The notes under the pieces are model-generated. The model did no database searches. It had not been told where the DNA came from and saw nothing but the letters and a program-made list of their open reading frames with translations. From Bacteroidota bacterium (GTDB taxonomy: Bacteria > Bacteroidota > Bacteroidia > AKYH767-A > OLB10): 32,500 bases of DNA. The stretch lies in assembly GCA_016709725.1 (NCBI GenBank), contig JADJMG010000005.1:1-32500 (forward strand), given 5' to 3'. Both the position numbers and the translations under genes were made by a program. Of this stretch, positions 8,330 to 15,902 are shown one piece after another (positions within the stretch are counted from its first letter, which is position 1; each line of letters opens with the position of its first letter).

Positions 8330-8423
8330 GGATGACACGGATTATTATGATTTACACGGATTTATTTCCGCAGCGAACGTTGCTGACCGCTGCTAACGTT
8401 GCGCCTGCCTGCCGGCAGGCAGG
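8330..8423. repeat. Noncoding repeat-like patch with 20-bp palindrome
   Basis: The patch contains two ACACGGATT motifs (near 8335 and 8353), two AACGTTGC motifs, and a perfect 20-bp GC-rich palindrome CCTGCCTGCC/GGCAGGCAGG at 8404-8423. It is far richer in G+C than the surrounding spacer. From memory, this palindrome and the ACACGGATT motif recur in intergenic DNA of many Bacteroidota, like dispersed REP-type elements; I cannot confirm copy number from this window. Confidence 0.5.
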
Positions 8424-8506
8424 TTTAAATAGACAGTTTCATTTAGCGGATTAAATATTCTCCTCGTAAAAGAGTATTTTCGTCACTTATAATTCTCTAA
8501 TTCATT

Positions 8507-9748
8507 TTGAAAACCAACAAGAAGAAAATATTTAACGACCCCGTCTATGGGTTTATTACAATTCCGCATCCCTTAATCCATGACTTGATTGAACACCCAT
8601 GGTTTCAACGGCTCAGAAGAATTCGACAGTTAGGCTTGGGACATATGGTTTATCCAGGCGCTTTGCATACTCGTTTTCACCACGCACTTGGCGCTTTACA
8701 CCTTACCACTCAGTCTATTGAGTCGTTGCGTTCAAAGAATATAGAGATTACTCCCGATGAAGCTTTAGCCTTGGAAATTGCGATTTTGCTACACGATATC
8801 GGTCATCGTCCGTTCTCCCATGCCTTGGAGCACAGCTTAATTTCAGGCATTAATCATGAAAAAGTTTCACTACTCTTCATGGAAAAGTTAAACCTTGAAT
8901 TTAATGGCCAATTGAGTTTAGCCATTGAAATATTTAAAGGCACTTACCCGAAAAAGTTTCTACATCAAATGATTTCCAGTCAGTTAGACATGGACCGCTT
9001 GGACTACTTGAATCGGGATAGTTTTTATACGGGTGTATTAGAGGGGACCATTGGGGCTCAGCGCATCATAAAAATGTTGGATGTTCACAACGACCGCTTG
9101 GTAGTTGAAGAAAAAGGGGTTTACTCCATTGAGAAGTTTATTCTGGCTCGCCGACTGATGTATTGGCAAGTTTACCTCCACAAAACAGTATTAGCGGCCG
9201 AGCAACTCTTGGTGAATATTCTAGTCCGTGCGAAAGAATTGATTGGAAAAGGTGAAAACCTATTTGCTACAGAACCTTTACTTTACTTTTTGAAAAACAA
9301 CGTGGTAGCCAATGATTTGAATAATCAACCTGAATTATTGGAAAAATACGCTAATCTGGATGATTATGATGTATTTACATCCATAAAAGTATGGGCTAAT
9401 CATTCGGACATTGTACTTAGCCGACTTTGCAAAGGTATGGTCAATCGAAAACTGTATAAAATTCGATTACGTAAAGACCCCATTACCACGAATGATTTAA
9501 CCCAATATCAGGAGAAAGCTATGTCTTTGTTTGGCATTAATAATCACGACAGTACTTACTTTGCATTCAGTGGATCCATCAGCAATTCAGCCTATGACCC
9601 TACTGGTGAACCTATTCAGATACTTTATAGAGATGGATCTTTGGTAGAACTCTCTGCAGCCAGCGATCAAATGGACGTTGCTGTACTCTCATCACCAATA
9701 CAGAAGCACTACATTTGTGCTCTACAAGAGTTAATTGATGAGCGCTAA
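8507..9748 (+). CDS. HD-domain phosphohydrolase (dNTPase/SpoT-like fold)
   Basis: The 413-residue cytoplasmic protein belongs to the HD superfamily of metal-dependent phosphohydrolases, close to dGTPase-like proteins; the substrate is not known. The metal-binding signature is complete: HTRFHHALGALH (His58/His59), LLHDIGHRPFSHALEH (His96-Asp97), and LDMDRLDYLNRDS near residue 160. The start is TTG 8507, because the family begins almost directly with KKKIFNDPVYGFI and no in-frame ATG lies before it. It is transcribed divergently from porX and sits 57 bases before lpxD. From memory, this HD gene is a usual neighbour of lpxD in Bacteroidota. Function beyond the fold is inference. Confidence 0.88.
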   Translation: MKTNKKKIFNDPVYGFITIPHPLIHDLIEHPWFQRLRRIRQLGLGHMVYPGALHTRFHHALGALHLTTQSIESLRSKNIEITPDEALALEIAILLHDIGHRPFSHALEHSLISGINHEKVSLLFMEKLNLEFNGQLSLAIEIFKGTYPKKFLHQMISSQLDMDRLDYLNRDSFYTGVLEGTIGAQRIIKMLDVHNDRLVVEEKGVYSIEKFILARRLMYWQVYLHKTVLAAEQLLVNILVRAKELIGKGENLFATEPLLYFLKNNVVANDLNNQPELLEKYANLDDYDVFTSIKVWANHSDIVLSRLCKGMVNRKLYKIRLRKDPITTNDLTQYQEKAMSLFGINNHDSTYFAFSGSISNSAYDPTGEPIQILYRDGSLVELSAASDQMDVAVLSSPIQKHYICALQELIDER

Positions 9749-9788
9749 ACTATTCCTTGCCGACCAAAAATTCTCAACAAATAATTCT

Positions 9789-9796
9789 TAAATTTG
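9789..9796 (+). promoter_or_regulatory. Candidate -7 box for lpx operon
   Basis: TAAATTTG followed by CAGG matches the TAnnTTTG consensus and ends 9 bases before the lpxD ATG at 9806, which would give an almost leaderless transcript. The nearest upstream TTG (9757) is too far for the usual -33 spacing. Confidence 0.45.
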
Positions 9797-9805
9797 CAGG
9801 CTGTT

Positions 9806-10846
9806 ATGGAATTTACCGCGCAACAAATCGCCGATCTTCTTCAAGGGACAGTTGAAGGAAATCCGAGCGAGAAAGTTTCTCGCCTTTCGAAGATTGAAGA
9901 AGGAACACCTGGTTCACTTTCTTTCCTCGCTAATCCTGCCTACACGCCCTATATTTATGGGACCGATGCTTCCATCGTCATCGTGAATAAAGATTTTGTT
10001 CCCGAAAAGGAAGTTAAATCGACGTTGGTTCGCGTAGAAAATGCAGCTGCAAGTTTTGCAAAGCTTTTAGAAGTTTACAATACCATCCAAAGAAATAAAA
10101 TTGGCATTGAAGAAAATTCTTACATTGATCCCTCTTCAACCCATGGTGATGATTTGTATTTAGGAACTTTCGCTTATGTAGGTAAGGGAGTTACCTTAGG
10201 TAACCGAGTTAAAATATATCCGAATGCTTACGTTGGCGATAACTGCGTGATTGGTGATGATACCACCCTATTTCCAGGAGTAAAAATTTATTCAGATTGT
10301 ATCATCGGCAAACATGTGACCTTGCATTCTGGAGTAGTCGATGGTGGAGATGGATTTGGATTTCAACCAAACAATGGCAGTCTGCAAAAAGTAGCGCAAA
10401 TTGGAAATGTGATTATTGAAGATTTAGTTGAGATTGGATCAAACAGCACCATTGATAGAGCTACATTAGGCAGCACCATCATTCGCAAAGGCGTGAAATT
10501 GGACAACCTTATTCAGATTGCGCACAACGTTGAAATTGGAGAGAATACAGTGATTGCTGCTCAAACCGGAATTGCAGGATCTACTAAGATTGGTAAAAAC
10601 TGCATGATCGGTGGACAAGTAGGTATTGTAGGACATATTCAAATTGCAGACGATGTTAAAATCGCTGCGCAATCAGGAGTAGGTAGTTCAGTAAATACTC
10701 CCGGTGAAATTTTACAAGGGTCACCTGCATTTAATATTGGTGATTACAAACGCACCTATGTTCTTTCCGCAAGCTCCCTGAACTTGAGAAAAAAAAATTA
10801 CAGAGTTACAAAAACGTTAGCAGAAATTAGATCTACATCTACCTGA
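9806..10846 (+). CDS. lpxD: UDP-3-O-acylglucosamine N-acyltransferase
   Basis: LpxD adds the second hydroxyacyl chain from acyl-ACP to UDP-3-O-acylglucosamine, the third step of lipid A synthesis. The 346-residue protein has the N-terminal uridine-binding domain (MEFTAQQIADLL, with LSFLANPAYTPYIY) and then a left-handed beta-helix of hexapeptide repeats from about residue 100. The catalytic His is His240 in QIAHNVEIG. The DGFGF motif is present near 182. I chose ATG 9806, not the TTG 12 bases upstream, because homologues begin at MxFTAQQIA and the TTG lies within the promoter-like box. It is the first gene of a tight lpxD-lpxC/fabZ-lpxA operon, with 9 bases to lpxC. Confidence 0.95.
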   Translation: MEFTAQQIADLLQGTVEGNPSEKVSRLSKIEEGTPGSLSFLANPAYTPYIYGTDASIVIVNKDFVPEKEVKSTLVRVENAAASFAKLLEVYNTIQRNKIGIEENSYIDPSSTHGDDLYLGTFAYVGKGVTLGNRVKIYPNAYVGDNCVIGDDTTLFPGVKIYSDCIIGKHVTLHSGVVDGGDGFGFQPNNGSLQKVAQIGNVIIEDLVEIGSNSTIDRATLGSTIIRKGVKLDNLIQIAHNVEIGENTVIAAQTGIAGSTKIGKNCMIGGQVGIVGHIQIADDVKIAAQSGVGSSVNTPGEILQGSPAFNIGDYKRTYVLSASSLNLRKKNYRVTKTLAEIRSTST

Positions 10847-10855
10847 TCCAAGAGC

Positions 10856-11992
10856 ATGTCGCAAAAACAAAAGACGATTAAAAAACCGATTACCGTTTCT
10901 GGAGTCGGATTACATACTGGAGCAAAAGTTAATTTGACTTTTAAACCGGCACCCGAAAATCATTGGTACAAATTTGTTAGAACCGACATCGAAGGAAGTC
11001 CGGTGATTGATGTAGATGCTTTCAATGTAGTTGACACATCGCGTGGAACTACACTTCAACAAAACGGTGCTCGAATCAGTACTACCGAGCATGCCTTGGC
11101 AGCTTTAGTAGGATTACAATTAGACAATATTATTATTGAAGTAGATGGGCCTGAAGTTCCCATCATGGATGGCAGCGCCTCGCACTTTGTGGAAGCCTTG
11201 TTATCAGTAGGCTTTGAAGAACAAGATGCAGATCGAGAAGTATACGTGTTAAACGAAGTACTTTCGTATGAAGAGCCTTCTCGTAATGTTGAGATGTTAG
11301 CGGTACCGAGTCCCGAATATAGAATCACTGTGATGGTGGATTACAACAGTCCGGTGTTAGGAACTCAACATGCTCAGTTGCATAAAATGGAAGAGTTTCA
11401 AAAAGACTTTGGCCCCTGTCGAACCTTTTGTTTTTTACATGAATTAGAATCGCTGGTAAAACATGATTTGATTAAAGGCGGAGATTTAAATAACGCTATC
11501 GTTGTTGTTGATCGTGAGATTAGTCAAGAAAAGTTAGATGAATTAGCGAAGCTCTTTAACAAGCCTCGTGTAGAAGTAAAAGAAAAAGGGATTTTAAATA
11601 ATGTACAATTGCATTTTCAAAATGAACCTGCTCGACATAAACTCTTAGACATCATTGGTGATTTTGCTCTAGTAGGAATGCCTTTTCAAGGACATATTTT
11701 AGCAGCACGTCCTGGACATGCCGCGAATGTTGAATTCGCAAAAGTGATTAAGGAAGTTATTAAACGTGATCGCAATCAAAAAGTACGCACTTATGATTTA
11801 ACAGCGACACCCATTTACGACATCAACAAAATCACAAAAATGTTACCGCATCGCATTCCATTTTTATTGATTGACAAGATCATGGAACTAGAAGCAGATC
11901 GTGTGGTAGGTGTAAAAAATGTGACCATGAACGAATGGTTTTTCCAAGGTCACTTCCTGAAACCCAGTAATGCCGGGTGTTTTATTAATTGA
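10856..11992 (+). CDS. lpxC: LpxC deacetylase fused to FabZ (frame broken in FabZ)
   Basis: LpxC is the zinc deacetylase that commits UDP-3-O-acyl-GlcNAc to lipid A. The zinc and catalytic residues are present: His79 in STTEHALAAL, His261 and Asp265 in ARHKLLDIIGD, and His288 in GHAANVEFAK. After about residue 315 the frame enters a FabZ (hydroxyacyl-ACP dehydratase) domain, with MLPHRIPFLLIDKI and WFFQGHF. This LpxC-FabZ fusion is standard in Bacteroidota. The frame then ends early (SNAGCFIN, stop 11990-11992), because only 10 bases (11957-11966) lie between GHF and VMPG, where 12 are expected. The rest of FabZ continues in another frame. Since both activities are essential, a sequencing error (shortened C and A runs) is more likely than a real mutation. 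Confidence 0.9.
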   Translation: MSQKQKTIKKPITVSGVGLHTGAKVNLTFKPAPENHWYKFVRTDIEGSPVIDVDAFNVVDTSRGTTLQQNGARISTTEHALAALVGLQLDNIIIEVDGPEVPIMDGSASHFVEALLSVGFEEQDADREVYVLNEVLSYEEPSRNVEMLAVPSPEYRITVMVDYNSPVLGTQHAQLHKMEEFQKDFGPCRTFCFLHELESLVKHDLIKGGDLNNAIVVVDREISQEKLDELAKLFNKPRVEVKEKGILNNVQLHFQNEPARHKLLDIIGDFALVGMPFQGHILAARPGHAANVEFAKVIKEVIKRDRNQKVRTYDLTATPIYDINKITKMLPHRIPFLLIDKIMELEADRVVGVKNVTMNEWFFQGHFLKPSNAGCFIN

Positions 11993-12245
11993 AGCAATGG
12001 CGCAAACGGGAGGTATTTTAGTATTAAATACAGTTCCTGATCCAGAAAATTACTGGACTTACTTCATGAAAATTAATGAAGCTCGATTCAAACAGAAAGT
12101 GATGCCTGGAGATACTGTCATTTTCGATTTAAAATTAATCAGTCCCATTCGCAGAGGAATTTGCCATATGAAAGGAGAAGCCATCGTAGGTGACAAAGTG
12201 GTTATGGAAGCTGAAATGATGGCACAAATTGTAAAGAAAAGCTAA
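11970..12245 (+). CDS. fabZ: FabZ dehydratase, C-terminal part of LpxC-FabZ fusion
   Basis: This is the remainder of the FabZ hot-dog domain, in frame from about GTA 11967. It opens with MPGVLLIEAMAQTGG, which holds the catalytic Glu of FabZ; the catalytic His is left behind in the GHF of the upstream frame. It then runs through MKINEARFKQKVMPGD to an ordinary C-terminus. FabZ dehydrates 3-hydroxyacyl-ACP in fatty acid synthesis and uses the same acyl-ACP pool as LpxA and LpxD. The ATG at 11970 is an internal Met, not a true start, so this piece alone would not be functional. The stop codon overlaps the lpxA start by one base (TAATG). Confidence 0.85.
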   Translation: MPGVLLIEAMAQTGGILVLNTVPDPENYWTYFMKINEARFKQKVMPGDTVIFDLKLISPIRRGICHMKGEAIVGDKVVMEAEMMAQIVKKS

Positions 12246-13042
12246 TGTTAAGTACCCTCGCTTTCATCCACCCTAAGGCAAAACTCGGAAACAACGTTAC
12301 CGTTGATCCCTTTACCTGCATACATGGCGATGTAGAGATTGGAGATAATACATGGATTGGATCTAACGTAACCATTTATGATGGAGCAAGGATCGGATCT
12401 AATTGCAAGATTTTTCCAGGAGCAGTAATCGCTGCTATTCCACAAGATTTAAAATTTAGTGGAGAAATAACAACGGCTGTTATCGGTGACAATTCAACGA
12501 TCAGAGAATGTGTCACCCTGAACAGAGGTACTTCGGCTATGGGAAGATCTGAAGTAGGCCAAAATTGCTTACTAATGGCTTATGTGCATATTGCCCATGA
12601 TTGCATCATTGGAAATCATGTTATACTTGCCAATTCTGTAAATCTAGCCGGACATGTTACCATAAACGACTGGGCAATTTTAGAAGGATATGTTGGCGTA
12701 TCACAATTCATGCATATTGGAGCGCATAGTTTTATTGGTGGACAAACTGGAGTCAGAAAAAATGTCCCTCCTTTTGTAAAAGCAGCTCGAGAACCACTAA
12801 GTTATGCTGGAATAAACTCCGTAGGTTTAATGCGACGTGGTTTCAGCAAAGAACATATTGAAGAAATTCAAAACATTTACCGCACCATTTTTCAACGTGG
12901 TTTTAATATTTCTAAAGCGATTGGCATGGTTGAAGATGAATTTGAATCATCCGCTCATCGCGACTTAATTATTGATTTTATTAAATCATCAGAGAAAGGA
13001 ATTATCAGAGGCCCTCTGAGTAGTTTTCAAAAAGCTGAATAA
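12245..13042 (+). CDS. lpxA: UDP-GlcNAc O-acyltransferase
   Basis: LpxA catalyses the first step of lipid A synthesis, moving a hydroxyacyl chain from ACP to the 3-OH of UDP-GlcNAc. The 265 residues match the family length. A left-handed beta-helix of hexapeptide repeats (about 1-190) is followed by an alpha-helical C-terminus. The catalytic His is His118 in VHIAHDCIIG; NRGTSAMG and GGQTGVRKNVPPF are also typical. Its ATG overlaps the fabZ stop by one base, so it is translationally coupled to the upstream gene. Nothing appears damaged. Confidence 0.95.
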   Translation: MLSTLAFIHPKAKLGNNVTVDPFTCIHGDVEIGDNTWIGSNVTIYDGARIGSNCKIFPGAVIAAIPQDLKFSGEITTAVIGDNSTIRECVTLNRGTSAMGRSEVGQNCLLMAYVHIAHDCIIGNHVILANSVNLAGHVTINDWAILEGYVGVSQFMHIGAHSFIGGQTGVRKNVPPFVKAAREPLSYAGINSVGLMRRGFSKEHIEEIQNIYRTIFQRGFNISKAIGMVEDEFESSAHRDLIIDFIKSSEKGIIRGPLSSFQKAE

Positions 13043-13052
13043 CCATTCTGCT

Positions 13053-13608
13053 TTGATCCAGATTCAACTTCAGTCGGCAGGAAAGAAATTTCAAAAGCAA
13101 TGGGTCTTTCGAAATTTAGAATTGCAAATTAATGGCGCTGAAAAATTAGCAGTCACGGGTTTAAATGGATCTGGCAAATCAACTTTACTACAAATCATTT
13201 CTGGATTTCAATCATTAAATGAAGGCAACATTTTATTTTCTTTAGCGGGAAACAATATCCCAATTGACCAATGGTATCATCAAATATCATATGCTGCACC
13301 ATACATCGACTTACCAGAAGAATATAATATTCAAGAATTACTTTCTTTCTACGGCTCCTTTAAGCCATTTCAAAATGAGTTATCGATTCCTGAGATTATT
13401 GAAATCATGCAATTGGGAAATAGCAATAACAAAGCCATTAAACATTTTTCATCAGGGATGAAACAACGTCTCAAATTATCGATGGCGATATTGAGTAAAA
13501 CGCCTGTTTTATTGTTAACATAAAACAATAATTGTTTGTTCAAATCATATTGAAGAAGAGATTAATTTTTGTACATCAAAACTGGACATCCACGATTTCA
13601 AAACGTAA
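13053..13608 (+). pseudogene. ABC transporter ATPase with internal deletion
   Basis: A TTG start 11 bases after lpxA opens an ABC ATPase. The Walker A motif GLNGSGKST is at 36-44, the Q-loop region follows, and the signature is FSSGMKQRLKL. At the Walker B strand (PVLLL) the frame hits Thr and a stop (13521-13523) exactly where the DEP aspartate-glutamate and D-loop should be. Downstream, in another frame, 13522-13608 reads KTIIVCSNHIEEEINFC to a stop; this is the H-loop (SNH) and C-terminal tail of the same family. Compared with typical members, about 25-30 codons are missing between Walker B and the H-loop. The product would lack the catalytic Glu and be inactive. I read this as a true or assembly-caused internal deletion, not as two genes. 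A separate membrane partner is not visible here. Confidence 0.75.
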
Positions 13609-13689
13609 GAGTCTTGTAAGATTAAACTGTTTTTCATTCGCTGATTCATTGTTTAATACCTAAATTGTATTTTATAAGAAAGGCAAACC

Positions 13690-13788
13690 ATGAGCAACGA
13701 AAACACAATCAATAAAAATCGACTTCTTTTTATAGCAGAAGAACTAGTGATACTTTCTTTGGCTATTTCGATGATTATTATGCTCTAG
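13690..13788 (+). CDS. Possible 32-residue membrane peptide
   Basis: This is a short ORF too small for standard calling. It encodes a polar N-terminal half (MSNENTINKNR) followed by a hydrophobic stretch of about 18 residues ending SLAISMIIML. An AAGAAAGG purine-rich stretch lies about 7 bases upstream of the ATG. It stands alone between the broken ABC gene and a - strand gene. A hydrophobic short ORF can occur by chance in AT-rich DNA, so it is only a candidate. No family is recognised. Confidence 0.25.
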   Translation: MSNENTINKNRLLFIAEELVILSLAISMIIML

Positions 13789-13893
13789 AAGCACTTCATT
13801 TTTAAACAATTCTCCAGGATGGAATATTACAATTCAATACCCCATCCTCGAGATCAACAAGAATTTCTAACTAGGACAATTATTTAAAATCTT

Positions 13894-14277
13894 TTACTCG
13901 GCTCGATTCAAAAACATATTGAACTCATTGCGCAGATCATGAAAAATGTTTTCGAATTGATCCAGTTTTTCACGTTGAACGCTATGGATCTTTTGGATGC
14001 CATCATTTGGCTCTGACGCTTTTCCATCTCCGATGGATTCAATCAAATTTTCGTGTTGTTTAAAGTCATGCCGAATAATATCGAGCACTTCTTTCTGACG
14101 AATAAATTGATTTTGGAAATGCTCCACCGAGGCCATCACTTCATTGGGACTTCCCGAGACGGCGAGTCGACCTAAGTGATTGTTAAAATGTGAAATTTCA
14201 TCTTTGTAAAAACGAAGGCGATCTTGCCATTGATCATGTTCGTTTTTCATTTCTGTAAGCTGTTTTATAGTATGCAT
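13894..14277 (-). CDS. Hypothetical coiled-coil protein
   Basis: The 127-residue soluble, highly charged protein has no signal peptide or membrane segment. Long helical heptad-like stretches (KNEHDQWQDRLRFYKDEI, EHFQNQFIRQKEVLDIIRHDF, REKLDQFENIFHDLRNEF) suggest a helical bundle or coiled coil. I do not recognise a family and propose no function. The ATG at 14277 is preferred over the TTG 27 bases upstream because an AAAAGG sequence lies immediately before it. The gene stands alone on the - strand. A hairpin at 14312-14334 lies in its leader. Confidence 0.6.
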   Translation of the reverse strand: MHTIKQLTEMKNEHDQWQDRLRFYKDEISHFNNHLGRLAVSGSPNEVMASVEHFQNQFIRQKEVLDIIRHDFKQHENLIESIGDGKASEPNDGIQKIHSVQREKLDQFENIFHDLRNEFNMFLNRAE

Positions 14278-14882
14278 AACCTTTTGGTTTAGGAATTCAC
14301 ACAATAAGAAAAGGGCTGAAGAAATAACAGCCCTACTACATTCTATTCAGAATCTTCACGTCAATTTTAATTGAAAACAAATAGCGACTCATATCCATTA
14401 TTTCTACATCCAAATGTAAATAATATTTCAAACCAAACAAGAAAACTTAAATAAATTCATCTTTTTAGCGGCTTCTGTCATCTTTTTAAACTTGGAGGTA
14501 AAAATCACCCTATTTATTAAGATCCCTCAGTTTAAACCGTATTACAACAAGTAGAAAATTGTTCTTTTCGACCCGAATTTCCATCTGAAAAAGGTTACCA
14601 GCTCACTAAATGGCATAAAAATGATTGTTAGAATTCATTACTTATTGGACTTGACAAGCCTATAAATATTGCATTTTCGAATTCTTTACCATCAATTCCT
14701 TGCATTGGTTTTGTCATACATAATCTCTTTCTTATTTTCCTATCTCGCTCTATAAATCGATTTTTTTGAATGAAATATTGGACAAATAATGGTTACAACC
14801 TTACCGAAGTGCTTATTTGCAAGACAACGTTAAATCATAAGCTTAAACTGGTGCTAGATTGCCTTCAACAAACAAATCAATC
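14278..14882. other. Gene-poor spacer (about 600 bp)
   Basis: Apart from the hairpin at 14312-14334, I see no supportable gene, RNA or repeat. Short ORFs here, such as 14770-14910, have no ribosome-site or family support. A TTGACA at 14651 has no correctly spaced partner. Confidence 0.5.
14312..14334 (-). other. Leader hairpin upstream of coiled-coil gene
   Basis: AGGGCTG (14312-14318) pairs perfectly with CAGCCCT (14328-14334) across a 9-base loop. On the - strand it is followed by TTTTCTTATT, so it resembles a weak intrinsic terminator 35 bases upstream of the coiled-coil gene start. Possible attenuator, or a terminator for - strand transcription from upstream. Confidence 0.4.
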
Positions 14883-15335
14883 ATGCAGCAAATTATTAAG
14901 ACTAGTTTAAAGGGATTTCTTTTGTTAGGCACCATATGCCTTTTACATGTAGAATCAGCAGAAGCCCAAGTTTCTGCAAGTCGTAAATATAGAGTGCTCG
15001 CTTATAAGGCAGGGCAACCGCAAGTATTTAGTATCTCCAATGAAGTAGATATAGTGCCGGCCATTAGTTTCTATATACCCAATACCTTTACTCCTAATGG
15101 AGATGGGATGAACGACACCTTTGGAATAGCTGGTGAAGGAGTACAAGATTTCAAAATGCAAATTTTTAATCGTTGGGGTCAGATGATTTATGAGTCGGCC
15201 AATGCAAATGATAGATGGGATGGAACTTTCCAAGGTGTTAAGGTAGCTATGGGTACTTATATTTATAAAGTGTCGGCTGCAGGTCCTACAGGACAAAGAC
15301 AAAACAAAGAAGGAAACGTAAACGTCATTTTATAA
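14883..15335 (+). CDS. Miniature secreted protein with T9SS type B sorting domain
   Basis: The 150-residue protein is almost only a targeting unit. A signal peptide (about 1-28, ending ESAEA) is followed by about 30 residues (YRVLAYKAGQPQVFSISNEV) that resemble the last strands of an Ig or FN3-type domain. The rest is a complete type B (gliding-motility-associated) sorting domain: FYIPNTFTPNGDGMNDTF, IFNRWGQMIYES, WDGTFQGVKVAMGTYIYKV and a final GNVNVIL. Type B domains normally end very large adhesins such as SprB and direct export by the T9SS. Here there is no real passenger, so this may be a shrunken remnant of a larger adhesin or a small surface protein. I chose ATG 14883 over TTG 14859 because the signal peptide starts there. 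It stands alone. Confidence 0.8.
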   Translation: MQQIIKTSLKGFLLLGTICLLHVESAEAQVSASRKYRVLAYKAGQPQVFSISNEVDIVPAISFYIPNTFTPNGDGMNDTFGIAGEGVQDFKMQIFNRWGQMIYESANANDRWDGTFQGVKVAMGTYIYKVSAAGPTGQRQNKEGNVNVIL

Positions 15336-15902
15336 AACATGAGCCTAATTCTACTCGGATACTTCTTAAAAAAAATAAAAGAAAACAATGAAAATCCTAA
15401 TCAAACTAATTTTTCGATTGGAATTTATCGTTTAGCTCAAAGACTACGAATTCTCTAGAGAACTGTGCGGTGATAGCCATTAAGGTTAGTCGTTTTATCC
15501 AATTTCCAAGTCAAGAAGCTAAGGCTGGTTCTTTTAGATCAATTTGTCCTCTTTTTCTCGATTTCCGATACCTTAAGTTCATTCATCGCATTTTATTCAG
15601 ATGGGTTGGTGAATTTGTCAAACTAAGTTGGTGAACATTCGGTTTTTAATGGCGAACGACTGAATAAATTTGGTCAACATTAGTTTTTTATTGACAACAA
15701 CAAATATTTTTAACTGATAATCAGCAAGTTGCGCATATTGCTCAGAATCGCATTTGTTTAGTCCATCCTTTCCGTTATATTTGACCACGAGGAAGTAGAA
15801 ATCCCAATTTTATGAGTTATTAAAAGACGCCCTATACGGGATGCGAGTTTGAATTGCCATTACACACGAAACAATATTCACCCAATTAACACAAACCAAA
15901 AA
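15336..15902. other. Spacer upstream of LamG/hydrolase gene
   Basis: These 567 bases have no supportable gene. A 39-codon ORF at 15339-15458 follows the preceding stop closely but has no family features. The useful content is the promoter at 15754-15783. The last 120 bases are a probable untranslated leader. Confidence 0.5.
15754..15783 (+). promoter_or_regulatory. Bacteroidota-type promoter
   Basis: TTG (15754-15756), 19 bases, then TATATTTG (15776-15783) fits the Bacteroidota TTG-N19-TAnnTTTG consensus exactly. Transcription would begin near 15790 and leave a leader of about 110 bases before the ATG at 15903. Confidence 0.65.

Larger units (their letters stand above)
8117..8506. other. Intergenic spacer between divergent porX and HD gene
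   Basis: These 390 bases separate divergent genes and contain no supportable ORF. They hold the porX promoter candidate and, at 8330-8423, a patch of repeat-like noncoding sequence. An imperfect hairpin at about 8453-8480 (AAATATTCT / AGAGTATTT) lies just before the HD gene. The rest is featureless AT-rich DNA. Confidence 0.6.

Noticed and set aside
11950..11972. Programmed ribosomal frameshift in LpxC-FabZ
   Set aside because: No slippery heptamer or downstream structure is evident, and the change needs two missing bases relative to the family.
14651..14666. Sigma-70-like TTGACA and TATAAA
   Set aside because: Spacing is only about 4 bases, and Bacteroidota use a different consensus.
14770..14910. 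46-codon ORF overlapping the start of the mini sorting-domain gene
   Set aside because: No ribosome site or recognisable feature; it overlaps the signal peptide of a well-supported gene.
15339..15458. 39-codon ORF just after the mini sorting-domain gene
   Set aside because: Weak composition, no ribosome site and no family features; probably chance.
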